Origin: Burkholderiales bacterium
GTDB lineage: Bacteria; Pseudomonadota; Gammaproteobacteria; Burkholderiales; JABEVD01
Assembly: GCA_019753155.1 (NCBI GenBank)
Contig: JAIELG010000028.1
Coordinates: forward strand, 1-64,000
DNA: 64,000 nt
Direction of reading: 5' to 3'
Shown piece after piece: positions 44,028 to 54,047 of this stretch; the first letter of the stretch is position 1, and the number at the start of each line of letters is the position of its first letter. A model generated the notes under the pieces. The model was not told the origin of the DNA. It saw only the letters and a program-made list of their open reading frames with translations, and ran no database searches. A program made the translations under genes and the position numbers.

Positions 44028-45407
44028 TTATTTGTGCACGCCCAGTTTTTCGCGCCAGCCTGGGAAAAGCTTGTCCGCATCTTTCGGGAAGGATTCGAAG
44101 GCACGGGCAAACTCCTTATGCTCCTTTGCCCACTCGATCGGATCGGCGCCGGCCTTCCAGCACTCGTAGGACTGACGCAGGGAAACCGCGCCTGCAGCCG
44201 GGCTGTCGATATGGCCGTAGGAACCGCCGCCTGCCGTGTTGATCACGTTGCCGTGGCCCAGGTTCTCGAAGAAGCCTGGCAGACGCAGCGCGTTCATGCC
44301 GCCGGAGATGATCGGGGTGGTGGGCTTGATGCCGTACCATTTCTGGAAGTAGACCGGACCCTGGCACTCGTCGCGCTCGATCATGTAGGCGATGTTCCTA
44401 TCGTCGCCTTCGCCTTCCATCTTGCCATAGCCCATGGTGCCGACGTGGATGCCGGAAGCGCCTTGCAGGCGGGACATCTTGGCCAGGACGAAAGCGGTGT
44501 AACCACGCTTGGCGGAAGGAGATGTCACCATGCCGTGTCCGGCGCGATGGTAGTGCAAATACTGGTTGGGATACTGACGGCGGGCAGTGGTGATCATACC
44601 GGGGCCACCGACGAAACCGTCGACCAGAAAAGCCAGCTTGTCGGCGTCGGGGCCGAAGGTTTCAAGCGCGAAATCGGCGCGTGCGCACATTTCATAGTGG
44701 TCGTCAGCCGTGATGTTCATGGAGAACAGCTTGGCCTCGCCGGTTTCGTCCTGGGCGCGCTTCATGGCGTCATAGACCAGCGGCAGGGTCTTCTTGATCG
44801 GGGAGAAGACCTGATTGCCCTGAGGCTCGTCGTTCTTGATGAAGTCGCCCCCCAGCCAGAACTGGTAGGCGGCATGGGCGAAAGGTTCGGGACGCAGACC
44901 CAGCTTGGGCTTGATGATAGTACCGGCGATATAGCCGCCGTTCACGACCGGGCGGCCCAGGATGCGCCACAGGTCGGAGATGTCCTTGGCCGGGCCGTCG
45001 AACATCTGGACAACGCGCTCCGGCACATAGAAATCGATCATCTTGGCATGTTCGATATCGCCCATGCCCTGATTGTTGCCGATGGCAAGCGTCAGGAAAG
45101 AAACCAGCATGAAGCGGCCATCGGTGACATTGCGGTCAAAGAGTTCCAGCGGATAGGCAATGCGCATATCTTCGGTGGCTTCGTCGATATGGTAGACCAG
45201 CGCGTCCACGCCCTTGGTGAAGTCGTCGGTGGTGGATACTTCCACATTGGTTCCGGTGGAGGATTCCGCAGCGAAGTGCGCCGCAGCTTCCAGATAACCA
45301 AGCCCAGCTTTGGGCTTCATTTTGTAGGCAACCAGAATGTGATTGCCGCCCTTGATGAGGTCTTCTTCCTTGAGTTCCAGATTGGCGTAACGGTTAGACT
45401 GATCCAT
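44028..45407 (-). CDS. cbbM: RuBisCO form II
   Basis: The 459-residue form II RuBisCO begins [20 protein letters not shown]. It has the active-site stretches [12 protein letters not shown] and [14 protein letters not shown] with the carbamylated lysine, HYHRAGHG, the loop-6 lysine in [10 protein letters not shown], and ISGGMNALR. Form II works as dimers, needs no small subunit and suits high CO2 and low O2. A divergent cbbR lies upstream. Confidence 0.97.
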   Translation of the reverse strand: MDQSNRYANLELKEEDLIKGGNHILVAYKMKPKAGLGYLEAAAHFAAESSTGTNVEVSTTDDFTKGVDALVYHIDEATEDMRIAYPLELFDRNVTDGRFMLVSFLTLAIGNNQGMGDIEHAKMIDFYVPERVVQMFDGPAKDISDLWRILGRPVVNGGYIAGTIIKPKLGLRPEPFAHAAYQFWLGGDFIKNDEPQGNQVFSPIKKTLPLVYDAMKRAQDETGEAKLFSMNITADDHYEMCARADFALETFGPDADKLAFLVDGFVGGPGMITTARRQYPNQYLHYHRAGHGMVTSPSAKRGYTAFVLAKMSRLQGASGIHVGTMGYGKMEGEGDDRNIAYMIERDECQGPVYFQKWYGIKPTTPIISGGMNALRLPGFFENLGHGNVINTAGGGSYGHIDSPAAGAVSLRQSYECWKAGADPIEWAKEHKEFARAFESFPKDADKLFPGWREKLGVHK

Positions 45408-45437
45408 ATCAATTCTCCATGATTGTAAAGAGGATAA

Positions 45438-45462
45438 ATAGCCATATGACGAACAAGGCTAT
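45438..45462. promoter_or_regulatory. Probable CbbR operator in the cbbM-cbbR gap
   Basis: ATAGCC and GGCTAT are inverted repeats 13 bases apart in the 114-base gap between the divergent genes. The place and LysR-type dyad form fit a CbbR site. Confidence 0.5.
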
Positions 45463-45521
45463 ACACCAACAAAATCATAAAAAATATTCATGTTTTCTGA
45501 TAAGATACCAAATAATTTCTT

Positions 45522-46430
45522 ATGCTAAGACTGACCCTACGCCAACTCGATATTCTCGAAGCCGTTGCCCGCTGCGGGAGCTTTTCCCGCGCGAGTGAAG
45601 AGCTGCACCTGACCCAGCCGGCAGTTTCCATGCAAATTAAACAGCTGGAAGCGTCCTTGGGTTTACCCCTGTTCGAGCAGATTGGAAAGCGCATTCACCT
45701 TACCCAAGCGGGGCGCGAGACACTGGGAACCAGCCGTGCCGTGAACCGTGAATTGGCAAACCTGGAACATGCCTTAGGCGATTTGCAGGGTTTGAAGGGG
45801 GGGGCACTGACGGTGTCGGTTGTGAGTTCTGCCAGCTACCTGGGGGCGCGGCTGATCGCTGCATTCCGACAGATCCACCCGGATGTGCGCGTGAGCCTGA
45901 ATGCGGTCAACCGCGAGACGTTATTGCGGCATCTGTCCGAAAACAGCATCGACGTTGCTCTGATGGGTCGACCGCCGGAAGGTCACGATCTTCAGGCACA
46001 GCCCTTCATGGACAATCCCCTGGTAGTAATTGCTTCGCCATCCCATCCATTGGCGGAGATGCACGACATCCCCTTGCAGCGCCTAGCGGAGGAACCCTTC
46101 GTCGGCCGTGAGCAGGGATCGGGTACCCGCAGCGCCGTGGAAAAGTTCTTCGACGAGAATGATCTGACACTCAAAGTCGCCATGGAAATGAACAAGAACG
46201 AGGCCATCAAGCAGGCGGTGGAGGCCGGGCTGGGCGTGGGTGTGGTATCACTCCATGGAGAGCTCGCAAAGAGGAGTTTGTGCATCCTGGACGTGCAGGG
46301 CTTTCCGCTGTTGCGGCAGTGGTATCTGGTTCAGCGGCAGGGCAAGCGCCTCAGTGCTGCGGCACAAGCTTTTGCTCGGTTCGTGCTGAATGAAGCGGCG
46401 CGGATTGCGCATGTGGACGTGGCTGGCTGA
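45522..46430 (+). CDS. cbbR: LysR-type regulator CbbR (linked to cbbM)
   Basis: The 302-residue protein has an N-terminal helix-turn-helix (LTLRQLDILEAVARCGSFSRASEELHLTQPAVSMQIKQLE) and a LysR substrate-binding domain with REQGSGTRSAVEKFF. It is divergent from cbbM, the standard CbbR arrangement. It is a diverged paralogue of the regulator at 52010. CbbR senses metabolites such as RuBP, NADPH or ATP. Confidence 0.92.
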   Translation: MLRLTLRQLDILEAVARCGSFSRASEELHLTQPAVSMQIKQLEASLGLPLFEQIGKRIHLTQAGRETLGTSRAVNRELANLEHALGDLQGLKGGALTVSVVSSASYLGARLIAAFRQIHPDVRVSLNAVNRETLLRHLSENSIDVALMGRPPEGHDLQAQPFMDNPLVVIASPSHPLAEMHDIPLQRLAEEPFVGREQGSGTRSAVEKFFDENDLTLKVAMEMNKNEAIKQAVEAGLGVGVVSLHGELAKRSLCILDVQGFPLLRQWYLVQRQGKRLSAAAQAFARFVLNEAARIAHVDVAG

Positions 46431-46458
46431 AGGCAGTGGTTTTTCGACAAGCCGAGGG

Positions 46459-46755
46459 CTAGTCCTCGTCGCCCAGTTCCGGATCCCATCCCTTGGCTCT
46501 GGCAAGTACCGTTGCCTTTTCGTAAATTTCGATGTGGCGCTGGCGCAGGTCGGGCGGCAAGCGACTGGGCAGGTTGGCGTATTTGTCCCATTCCTTTTCG
46601 CATTGATCCATCAGGAGCTGCATGCGTCCCATATCCCAGCTGCTGCAATCTTCGGATTCAGGGATAAAGCCGAACAGCCAGCCATCGAGCACGATGCGGC
46701 CAAGCTGGGTCATGCCGTGTTTGTCGTTGTAAAGGCCGACATAACGCTGTTCCAT
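46459..46755 (-). CDS. Small conserved-looking protein downstream of cbbO, function unknown
   Basis: The 98-residue protein is acidic, with many Trp and Met residues (LDGWLFGFIPESEDCSSWDMGRMQLLMDQCEKEWDKY, LPPDLRQRHIEIYEKA). I recognise no domain. It starts 2 bases after the cbbO stop in the cbbL-cbbS-cbbQ-cbbO unit, so it may be an additional factor for form I RuBisCO activation. There is no signal peptide. Confidence 0.75.
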   Translation of the reverse strand: MEQRYVGLYNDKHGMTQLGRIVLDGWLFGFIPESEDCSSWDMGRMQLLMDQCEKEWDKYANLPSRLPPDLRQRHIEIYEKATVLARAKGWDPELGDED

Positions 46756-46757
46756 TG

Positions 46758-49085
46758 TTACCTCGTCAATCCTGCGTAAAGCAGGGGCAGTTTCTCGGGA
46801 AGGCGCTCGACATGGTCCACAACCATGTAATTCTTCGCCCCGAAAATCCGGGAGACATACTGGTCGGCTCTCGGGTCGAGGCTCATGCAGTAGGCGAGAA
46901 TGCCGCTTCGGCCCGCTTCTTCGACCGCCTTCTTCGCATCATAGCGCAGGTACTGGGGATCGCGCACGTCGACGTCGGCAGGCTCCCCATCGGTGACGAC
47001 CATCAGGAGCTTCTTGGAAGACTTCTGCTGCTTCAGGTAGTACGAAGCGTGGCGGATCGCAGCCCCCATTCGGGTAGAGAGCTGCCCGGTCATGCCGGCG
47101 ATCCTGGCCTTGGGCGCATCGTCGTAGGGCTGATCGAAGTCCTTGAACCGGAAATATTCCACATTGTGCCTGCCGTCGGAACAGAAGCCGTGGATGGCGA
47201 ACGGATCCCCCGCTTTCGAGATCGCATCGGAAAGAAGGACGCAGGCCTGCCGGGTAAGCTGCAGAACGGTATGCTCCTGTCCGGCGACTTTCTCGTTGGT
47301 GGACTCGGAGAGATCCAGCAGCACCAGCACCGAGATGTCGCGGGTCTTCCTGACCAAGCGCATCATGATCCGCGGGTCAGGTTGCGTGCCCAGGCGGATA
47401 TCGATCTGGGCCCGGATGGCGGCATTGATGTCGATCTCGTCCCCTTCCTCGAGTTTCCGGATGCGCTGCACGCCCTGGGGCTGCATGGCGTCGAGCAGGA
47501 ATTTCATGCGAGAGATGACGCGCTTGTGCTGCGCGGCGATATCGTCGATGATCTGCAGGTCTCCGGATTTCGCCCTTTTTTCCAGCACGGTGGCCCAGGA
47601 AGGGCGCTCTAGCTGGATCTGGTAGTCCCATTCGGAATAGTGGAAGGGTTCGGAAACGGGTTCCTTTCCCTCGCTCTCGTTGAACGAGACTCCCATGTCC
47701 TCGTACGGATAGAGCTCCGTGTCCAGCACCCAGATTTCTTCCGCATCGTCTCCCGCGGTCTCCACGTCGACTTCGTTGGCCATTTCCATCACATTGACGT
47801 ATTTGCGCACCTGTTTCCGGGTTTCGTAGCCTGCGCTTGCCGCCTTGTCGAAATCGAATTCCTCGAATTCCCAGAAATAGCGGTTGTCGTCCCGGTAAGG
47901 CGCATTCAACTGGTCGGTGCGGATGCTGAAGGAAATTTTCTTTTCCCGGAAGGCATGCGCAAGGGCCACGCCGATGTCCCAGGAAACCTGGTTGGTATCG
48001 AGCCGTTCGGATGCTCCCTTGAAAAGCTTGCGCCCCAGATCGATCCAGGAATCGTCGTCCCGGTAGCTCTCGTCCAGAAGGGCGCGGGCCAGGCGGTCGA
48101 GATAATCGCCTGCGTTTGCCGCCTGATCGGGAGTCGCCGTATGCAGCCTGGCCCAGAGCTGCCTCAGGCCAGGAAATCCGCGGATGGCAAGCGCTTCCAC
48201 CCGAGCATCCTCTATCGCGGAAATCACCGCCATTTGCCAGTTGTTGAGCGCTTCCGCCGATATGGGATCCTTCGTATAAACGATGTGCGCTGCGGCATGA
48301 GCGGCAGCTGCGCGGTAGATTTCGACTCCTGAAACCCCCTCGAAATCATCATAGGCGTCCGGAAGGTGGATGAAGTAATTTTCGATGAAAGGTTTGTAGC
48401 CTTCGCGCTTCTCGAAGTCGCCGGAAGTGGGTTTCATGAAGAAATCCCGGGCCCACAGGGCGCGCAGATACATGTTGATGCGGCGCTGAACGTCGATGAA
48501 CAGCGTGCCCTTGCGCTCCTTCTGCAAGACCGCAAGCGACTCCTTGGTTTCGAGGCCGAAGTATTTGATCTGCTCTTCGTAATCGGTGCGATGCGCATGT
48601 GCGCCCCAACTGGCCCAACGGCGCAGTCCGCCCAAGGTCAACTGGGCGAACAGCGTATCCAGTTTTTCCAGCATCGGCCTCACGCCCCGCGGCGCTTGGG
48701 AAAGCAGCGTATTGATGAACTGCAGGTATCTCAGGAAAAGCTCGGCGTCCCCCAGCCGGTTGGCAGCCGTGGGAGAAGTTGCGAGCATCATCTCGATGAC
48801 TGCGCCGGATGTTTTCGAGGCCAGCGTCAGCGCAACGGCGGCGAGATCGGCAACGACATTCTCGCCGACTTCCTTGGCGACCAGGGGCGCATTTTCCAGC
48901 CACGCGACCACCAGGCCGCATCCCCGCCCCAGGCTGCGCAGAGCGGCCGCTCCCTTGATGTAGTTGTCGAGTCCCCGCGGCGAATACACTTTGACCGCTT
49001 CCGCCCAGGTCGCACGCAGGACGGCCTGCGACTCGGGCGATAGCTCGTCGACCAGTTCAAGATAATCGTCGAGATTGACGCTCAT
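46758..49085 (-). CDS. cbbO: RuBisCO activase adaptor CbbO (form I-linked copy), VWA domain
   Basis: The 775-residue protein has the CbbO layout: an alpha-helical N-terminal region, an acidic linker near residues 430-490 and a C-terminal VWA domain with MIDAS DLSES near 595 and VVTDGEPADVDV. It is 40 residues longer than the form II-linked copy. It starts 11 bases after the cbbQ stop. Confidence 0.92.
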   Translation of the reverse strand: MSVNLDDYLELVDELSPESQAVLRATWAEAVKVYSPRGLDNYIKGAAALRSLGRGCGLVVAWLENAPLVAKEVGENVVADLAAVALTLASKTSGAVIEMMLATSPTAANRLGDAELFLRYLQFINTLLSQAPRGVRPMLEKLDTLFAQLTLGGLRRWASWGAHAHRTDYEEQIKYFGLETKESLAVLQKERKGTLFIDVQRRINMYLRALWARDFFMKPTSGDFEKREGYKPFIENYFIHLPDAYDDFEGVSGVEIYRAAAAHAAAHIVYTKDPISAEALNNWQMAVISAIEDARVEALAIRGFPGLRQLWARLHTATPDQAANAGDYLDRLARALLDESYRDDDSWIDLGRKLFKGASERLDTNQVSWDIGVALAHAFREKKISFSIRTDQLNAPYRDDNRYFWEFEEFDFDKAASAGYETRKQVRKYVNVMEMANEVDVETAGDDAEEIWVLDTELYPYEDMGVSFNESEGKEPVSEPFHYSEWDYQIQLERPSWATVLEKRAKSGDLQIIDDIAAQHKRVISRMKFLLDAMQPQGVQRIRKLEEGDEIDINAAIRAQIDIRLGTQPDPRIMMRLVRKTRDISVLVLLDLSESTNEKVAGQEHTVLQLTRQACVLLSDAISKAGDPFAIHGFCSDGRHNVEYFRFKDFDQPYDDAPKARIAGMTGQLSTRMGAAIRHASYYLKQQKSSKKLLMVVTDGEPADVDVRDPQYLRYDAKKAVEEAGRSGILAYCMSLDPRADQYVSRIFGAKNYMVVDHVERLPEKLPLLYAGLTR

Positions 49086-49096
49086 CCCGCGTCCGC

Positions 49097-49900
49097 TCAG
49101 AAAAAGGTTGTCACTGCAGCATCCAGTGCATCCCTCATGTCCGGGTCGTCGGTGATCGGACGAACCAGGGCAACGCGGCAGGCGTTCTTCGGATCAACGC
49201 CCTTTGCGATCAGGCTGCCGGCATAAACCAGCATTCTGGTCGATATGCCCTCGTCGAGGCCGTGCCCCTTGAGATTTCTCGCCCGCTCCGCGATGGATAC
49301 CAGCTTGTCCGAAATTTCTCCGGAAACCCCCGTTTCGTGGGAGACGATCTCCACTTCGATCGCATGTTCCGGATAATCGAAATCGAGCGCGCCGAAGCGT
49401 TGCTTGGTCGACTGCTTGAGATCCTTCATCAGGCTCTGGTAGCCCGGATTGTAGGAAATCACCAGCTGGAAATCCGGGTGCGCATGCACCAACTCCCCCT
49501 TCTTCTCCAAGGGCAGAACCCGCCTGTTGTCGGTGAGCGGATGGATCACCACGGTGGTGTCCTGCCTCGCTTCGACCACTTCGTCGAGGTAGCAGATCGC
49601 CCCGAATCGTGCGGCGATGGCGAGCGGGCCGTCCTGCCATTTCGTGCCGCTGGCGTCGAGCAGGAAGCGGCCGACCAGATCGGATGCCGTCATGTCCTCG
49701 TTGCAGGCTACGGTGATCAGGGGCTTTTGCAGCTTCCAGGCCATGTATTCGACGAAGCGGGTCTTGCCGCATCCCGTCGGGCCTTTCAGCATCATGGGCA
49801 TACGCACGGAGTAGGCGGCTTCAAAAAGCGCCACTTCGTCGGCTACGGCTCGATAATAAGGCGCCTTCTCGATCCGGTACTGGCTGATGATGTCGGTCAT
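49097..49900 (-). CDS. cbbQ: RuBisCO activase AAA+ subunit CbbQ (form I-linked copy)
   Basis: The 267-residue AAA+ ATPase has Walker [29 protein letters not shown] and Walker [11 protein letters not shown]. It sits directly after cbbS, the arrangement that defines the non-carboxysomal form IAq type. It forms a hexamer that works with the CbbO copy downstream. Confidence 0.95.
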   Translation of the reverse strand: MTDIISQYRIEKAPYYRAVADEVALFEAAYSVRMPMMLKGPTGCGKTRFVEYMAWKLQKPLITVACNEDMTASDLVGRFLLDASGTKWQDGPLAIAARFGAICYLDEVVEARQDTTVVIHPLTDNRRVLPLEKKGELVHAHPDFQLVISYNPGYQSLMKDLKQSTKQRFGALDFDYPEHAIEVEIVSHETGVSGEISDKLVSIAERARNLKGHGLDEGISTRMLVYAGSLIAKGVDPKNACRVALVRPITDDPDMRDALDAAVTTFF

Positions 49901-49929
49901 GGTCTTTCCTCGATATTCTCTTGCGGAAG

Positions 49930-49984
49930 GGTCAGACCACTGCGCCTATCCAGCGCAGTGGTCTGACCCCGCCTTACGGCGGGG
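49930..49984 (-). other. Two adjoining hairpins between cbbS and cbbQ
   Basis: A perfect 16-base stem (GGTCAGACCACTGCGC with its complement, 7-base loop, 49930-49968) overlaps a second stem CCCCGCC-TTAC-GGCGGGG (49967-49984). There is no T-run. On the minus-strand transcript they follow the cbbS stop and could protect cbbLS mRNA from 3' decay or reduce read-through into cbbQ. Confidence 0.75.
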
Positions 49985-49990
49985 AAATGC

Positions 49991-50347
49991 TTATACCGTC
50001 TTGCCGCGGTAGATCACCATGGAAGTGCCCTGCGACTGCGCATAGTTGTCATAGCCGATCAGGCGAACATGGTTGTTGGGATTGGCCTTGTGGCAGGCTT
50101 CCGCTTCCGCGAGGATCTTGTCGACATCGGTTTCGCCGAACATCGGAAGCTTCCACATGTACCAGTAATTGTCCATCAGGTGCTCCGGCTCGGTATGCTC
50201 GACCGCCGGGTTCCAGCCCTTCTTGACGATATATTCCACCTGTTTCCTGATTTGTTCGGCGTTCATCGCCGGCAGATAGGAAAAGGTTTCGAATTTGCGG
50301 CTGGCAGGGTCGCTCAGACGGCTTTTGTAATCCAGCATTTCAGACAT
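49991..50347 (-). CDS. cbbS: RuBisCO form I small subunit
   Basis: The 118-residue small subunit begins [28 protein letters not shown] and has the signature [14 protein letters not shown] and [17 protein letters not shown]. It forms L8S8 with CbbL. The start was set here because homologues begin at this Met; the longer open frame runs back into cbbL. It lies 55 bases after the cbbL stop. Confidence 0.96.
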   Translation of the reverse strand: MSEMLDYKSRLSDPASRKFETFSYLPAMNAEQIRKQVEYIVKKGWNPAVEHTEPEHLMDNYWYMWKLPMFGETDVDKILAEAEACHKANPNNHVRLIGYDNYAQSQGTSMVIYRGKTV

Positions 50348-50402
50348 GGTTTTCTCTCCTGTTATCGGTTTGAAATCCCGGCGCAACGCGCCGGGACAAT
50401 CA

Positions 50403-51824
50403 TCACTTGTGGGCAACGTCGAGTTTGTCGACCGTATCGAACTCGAACTTGATCTCTTTCCAGGTTTCCATGGCGATCTTGAGTTCAGGGCTCGATTTGG
50501 CGGCATCGGTCAGGATGGCCCTGCCTTCCCCCTCGACCTGGATTCCCCTGTTGCGCGCTTCGACGCAGGCCTCCAGCGCGACGCGGTTGGCGGCCGCCCC
50601 CGCCGCATTGCCCCATGGATGGCCCAGCGTGCCGCCGCCGAACTGCAGGCAGGCGTCGTCGCCGAAAATGGCGACCAGCGCGGGCATGTGCCAGACATGG
50701 ATGCCGCCCGATGCGACAGGGAAAACCCCGGGCATGGAGCCCCAGTCCTGGTCGAAGAAAATGCCGCGGGAACGGTCTTCCTTGATGAAGGAATCGCGCA
50801 TGATGTCGATCCAGCCGAGGGTCGCTTCGCGGTCTCCTTCGAGCTTGCCCACCACAGTGCCGGAGTGCAGGTGATCGCCGCCGGAAAGGCGCAGGATCTT
50901 GGCCAGCACGCGGAAATGGATGCCGTGGTGCGGATTGCGGTCGAGCACCGCATGCATGGCGCGGTGGATGTGCAGCAGGATGCCGTTGTCGCGACACCAG
51001 TTGGCCAGGCCCGTGTTCGCGCAGAAGCCGCCGGTGATGTAATCGTGCATGATGATCGGGGCGCCGATTTCCTTGGCGTACTCGGCGCGCTTGTACATTT
51101 CTTCCGGAGTCGGCGCCGTAACATTCAGGTAGTGGCCCTTGCGCTCTCCTGTTTCGCGCTCCGCCTTGTGGATCGCTTCCATGACGAAGTCGAAGCGCTG
51201 CCTCCAGCGCATGAAGGGCTGGCTGTTGACGTTCTCGTCGTCCTTGGTCAGATCCAGACCGCCGCGCAGGCATTCGTAAACTGCGCGGCCGTAATTCTTC
51301 GCGGAAAGGCCGAGCTTGGGCTTGATGGTGCAGCCCAGAAGCGGACGGCCGTATTTGTTGAGCATGTCGCGCTCGACCTGGATGCCGTGGGGGGGGCCGC
51401 CGCAGGTCTTGACATAGGCGATGGAAAAGCGCACGTCTTCGAGGCGCAAAGCGCGGATCGCCTTGAAGCCGAACACGTTGCCGACCAGCGAGGTGAACAC
51501 GTTGACCACGGAGCCCTCTTCGAACAGGTCGATGGGATAGGCGACGAAGGCGTAGAAACAGGTGTCGTCTCCCGGAACGTCCTCGATGCGGTAGGCGCGT
51601 CCCTTGTAATAATCCAGATCGGTCAGAAGGTCGGTCCAGACCGTGGTCCAGGTTCCGGTCGACGATTCGGCCGCAACGGCTGCCGCGGCTTCCTCGCGGT
51701 CCACGCCGGGTTGGGGGGTGATTTTGAAGCATGCCAGGATGTCGGTATCCTTGACATGGTAATTCGGTTCCCAATAGGTACTCCGGTATTCCTTCACTCC
51801 GGCATTGTATGTTTTGACAGCCAT
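50403..51824 (-). CDS. cbbL: RuBisCO form I large subunit (IAq-like)
   Basis: The 473-residue large subunit begins [20 protein letters not shown]. It has [37 protein letters not shown] with the carbamylated lysine, [12 protein letters not shown], loop 6 [12 protein letters not shown] and [13 protein letters not shown]. With cbbS and cbbQ downstream and no carboxysome genes, it fits form IAq, used at moderate CO2. An upstream in-frame ATG lies in the regulatory gap and was rejected. Confidence 0.97.
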   Translation of the reverse strand: MAVKTYNAGVKEYRSTYWEPNYHVKDTDILACFKITPQPGVDREEAAAAVAAESSTGTWTTVWTDLLTDLDYYKGRAYRIEDVPGDDTCFYAFVAYPIDLFEEGSVVNVFTSLVGNVFGFKAIRALRLEDVRFSIAYVKTCGGPPHGIQVERDMLNKYGRPLLGCTIKPKLGLSAKNYGRAVYECLRGGLDLTKDDENVNSQPFMRWRQRFDFVMEAIHKAERETGERKGHYLNVTAPTPEEMYKRAEYAKEIGAPIIMHDYITGGFCANTGLANWCRDNGILLHIHRAMHAVLDRNPHHGIHFRVLAKILRLSGGDHLHSGTVVGKLEGDREATLGWIDIMRDSFIKEDRSRGIFFDQDWGSMPGVFPVASGGIHVWHMPALVAIFGDDACLQFGGGTLGHPWGNAAGAAANRVALEACVEARNRGIQVEGEGRAILTDAAKSSPELKIAMETWKEIKFEFDTVDKLDVAHK

Positions 51825-51910
51825 GGCAGCCTCCTCAATTGTTTGAAAAAATCCCCAGGGGATCCGGTGAGTCGCTCGTTCTCGACTTGGAAACACTATA
51901 CTGCCGACGG

Positions 51911-51964
51911 ATCATAAGTTACAGTCAGATGATTTGATTGTTATCATCAATAAATTCTTATGAT
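51911..51964. promoter_or_regulatory. Nested dyad, probable CbbR operator of cbbL
   Basis: ATCATAAG (51911-51918) pairs with CTTATGAT (51957-51964), and GATGAT (51928-51933) pairs with ATCATC (51943-51948), with centres within half a base. This AT-rich nested palindrome sits between divergent cbbL and cbbR and probably contains the CbbR sites and both promoters; TATAAT at 51963 fits a -10 for cbbR. Confidence 0.6.
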
Positions 51965-52009
51965 ATAATCGCCCCAAGCCGCCAGCCCGGATTTCGATTA
52001 TGGGTTTCC

Positions 52010-52897
52010 ATGTTCCATCTGACCTTCCGCCAGCTCAGCGTTTTCGAATCCGTTGCGCGCAATTCGAGTTTTTCCCGCGCAGCCGAGGAAATGCACCTGA
52101 CCCAGCCAGCAGTCTCCATGCAGATCAAGCAGCTGGAAGAAAATGTCGGCCTGCCCCTTTTCGAGCAAATGGGCAAAAAAATCTTCCTCACGGAGGCGGG
52201 GAAGGAGCTTTACCATTACAGCAAAATGATCGCGCAGCAGCTTGCCGAGGCATCCCTGGTTCTTTCCGAGCTGAAAGGGCTTGAGCGCGGCAAGCTCAAC
52301 ATTTCCGTCGTCAGCACTGCCAATTATTTTGCTCCGCAACTCCTTGCGCAGTTCTGTTCGCAGCACCCCGAGATCAATGTGAGCCTCAACGTGGGAAACC
52401 GTGAGTCGGTTTTGAAGCAGCTCCACGACAACGAAGTCGATCTCGCCATATTGGGCAGGCCCCCGGAAGGGATCGATGTGGAAGCGCATATCTTCATGGA
52501 AAACCGTCTCGTCATCATCGCGGCAGGCGGGCATCCCTTAGCGGCAGAGCGACATATTCCGGCATCGCGGTTTCAAAACGAGACGTTCATCATGCGCGAA
52601 CAGGGTTCGGGAACGCGCCTTGCCACGGAAAAGTTTTTTTCGTCCCACAACGTCCTCGTCAAGACCGGGATGGAAATGAGCACGAACGAAGCCGTCAAAC
52701 AGGCGGTCCAGGCCGGGATGGGCTTGGGCATTCTGTCCATGGACACCGTTTTGCTCGAAGTCGAAACCGGACGCCTTAAAATCCTTGATGTGGAAGACTT
52801 CCCCATCATTCGCCATTGGTATATCGTGCACAGGCAGAACAAGCGCCTCTCCGGGGTGGCCGAAGCATTCAAAACTTTTTTGCTGACGAAGAAATGA
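52010..52897 (+). CDS. cbbR: LysR-type regulator CbbR (linked to cbbL)
   Basis: The 295-residue protein starts MFHLTFRQLSVFESVARNSSFSRAAEEMHLTQPAVSMQ, the LysR helix-turn-helix. It has a substrate domain with REQGSGTRLATEKFF and ends in FKTFLLTKK. It is divergent from cbbL. The start at 52010 is the family position; two upstream options (51938 in frame, 52000 out of frame) lie in the operator area. Confidence 0.93.
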   Translation: MFHLTFRQLSVFESVARNSSFSRAAEEMHLTQPAVSMQIKQLEENVGLPLFEQMGKKIFLTEAGKELYHYSKMIAQQLAEASLVLSELKGLERGKLNISVVSTANYFAPQLLAQFCSQHPEINVSLNVGNRESVLKQLHDNEVDLAILGRPPEGIDVEAHIFMENRLVIIAAGGHPLAAERHIPASRFQNETFIMREQGSGTRLATEKFFSSHNVLVKTGMEMSTNEAVKQAVQAGMGLGILSMDTVLLEVETGRLKILDVEDFPIIRHWYIVHRQNKRLSGVAEAFKTFLLTKK

Positions 52898-52927
52898 AAA
52901 AGGCGGCTTGGCCGCCTTTTTCATTTC
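52891..52927. terminator. Bidirectional terminator between cbbR and fba
   Basis: A perfect 17-base stem (GAAATGAAAAAGGCGGC and its complement) with a TTG loop has A-runs and T-runs on both sides, so it can stop transcripts from either strand. Its left arm covers the cbbR stop codon. Confidence 0.92.
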
Positions 52928-52940
52928 AGGCAAAATCCGA

Positions 52941-54005
52941 TTACTTGACTATGGCCTTCAATTCGCCCTTGGCATAGCGGGCCGCCATGGCATCCAGAGA
53001 AATGGACTTGATTTTCGCTGCCTGTCCTGCGGAGCCGAAAGCTTCGTAGCGCGCCTTGCAGATTTCCTTCATCGCCTTGGTAGCAACGGAGAGAAATTTG
53101 CGCGGATCGAAATTTTTGCGGTCTTCGGCAAGGAAGCGGCGGACTGCACCCGTGGAGGCCATGCGCAGATCAGTGTCTATATTCACCTTGCGCACACCGT
53201 GCTTGATGCCTTCCACGATTTCCTCGACGGGAACGCCGTAGGTCTCGCCCATGTCACCGCCGAACTCGTTGATGATCTTCAGCCATTCCTGCGGAACCGA
53301 AGAAGAGCCGTGCATCACGAGGTGAGTATTGGGAATGCGCGCATGGATTTCCTTGATGCGGTTGATCGCCAGAATTTCTCCGGTGGGCGGACGGGTGAAC
53401 TTGTACGCGCCGTGGGAAGTGCCTATCGCAATGGCAAGCGCATCCACTCCGGTCTGCTTGACGAATTCAGCTGCTTCTTCAGGATTGGTCAGAAGCTGGT
53501 CATGCGAGAGCTTGCCTTCTGCGCCATGTCCGTCTTCCTTTTCGCCTTCGCCCGTTTCGAGCGAGCCCAGGCAACCCAGCTCGCCTTCGACGGAGACACC
53601 CACCGCATGCGACATGTCGACGACCCTGCGGGTCACGTCGACATTATATTCGAAGGATGCCGGGGTCTTGGCGTCTTCCATGAGGGAGCCGTCCATCATC
53701 ACGCTGGAAAAGCCGGAGCGGATAGCCTGAATGCAAACTGCCGGGGATGCGCCGTGATCCTGGTGCATGACGACCGGAATATGCGGATAAGCTTCGACCG
53801 CTGCCTCGATCAGATGGCGCAGAAAGGCTTCTCCTGCATATTTTCTCGCCCCTGCGGAACCCTGCATGATGACGGGGCTGTTGCATTCGTCCGCAGCCTG
53901 CATGATCGCCTGGACCTGCTCCAGGTTGTTTACGTTAAATGCCGGAAGACCGTAGCCGTTTTCCGCGGCGTGATCCAATAATTGTCTCAACGATACCAGA
54001 GCCAT
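52941..54005 (-). CDS. fba: Fructose-bisphosphate aldolase class II
   Basis: The 354-residue enzyme has [23 protein letters not shown], the zinc histidine in [25 protein letters not shown] and VMHGSSSVP. It is the Calvin-type class II aldolase (CbbA-like), which also can act on sedoheptulose bisphosphate. It is the last gene of the tkt-gap-pgk-pyk-fba block. Confidence 0.96.
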   Translation of the reverse strand: MALVSLRQLLDHAAENGYGLPAFNVNNLEQVQAIMQAADECNSPVIMQGSAGARKYAGEAFLRHLIEAAVEAYPHIPVVMHQDHGASPAVCIQAIRSGFSSVMMDGSLMEDAKTPASFEYNVDVTRRVVDMSHAVGVSVEGELGCLGSLETGEGEKEDGHGAEGKLSHDQLLTNPEEAAEFVKQTGVDALAIAIGTSHGAYKFTRPPTGEILAINRIKEIHARIPNTHLVMHGSSSVPQEWLKIINEFGGDMGETYGVPVEEIVEGIKHGVRKVNIDTDLRMASTGAVRRFLAEDRKNFDPRKFLSVATKAMKEICKARYEAFGSAGQAAKIKSISLDAMAARYAKGELKAIVK

Positions 54006-54047
54006 GATTTTTCTCCTTCAGATTAATCCAGAATACAACTAGTTGGG

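Noticed and set aside
43980-45422. 480-codon open frame on the + strand opposite cbbM
   Set aside because: Mirror frame of a conserved GC-biased gene; the product has no recognisable motif and the opposite strand is an unmistakable RuBisCO.
50346-51917. 523-codon open frame on the + strand opposite cbbL and cbbS
   Set aside because: Shadow of cbbL codon bias; runs across the cbbS-cbbL gap without a ribosome site or known domain.
40940-52897. Carboxysome gene cluster beside form I RuBisCO
   Set aside because: No csoS or ccm-type shell genes anywhere in the locus; cbbQ follows cbbS directly.
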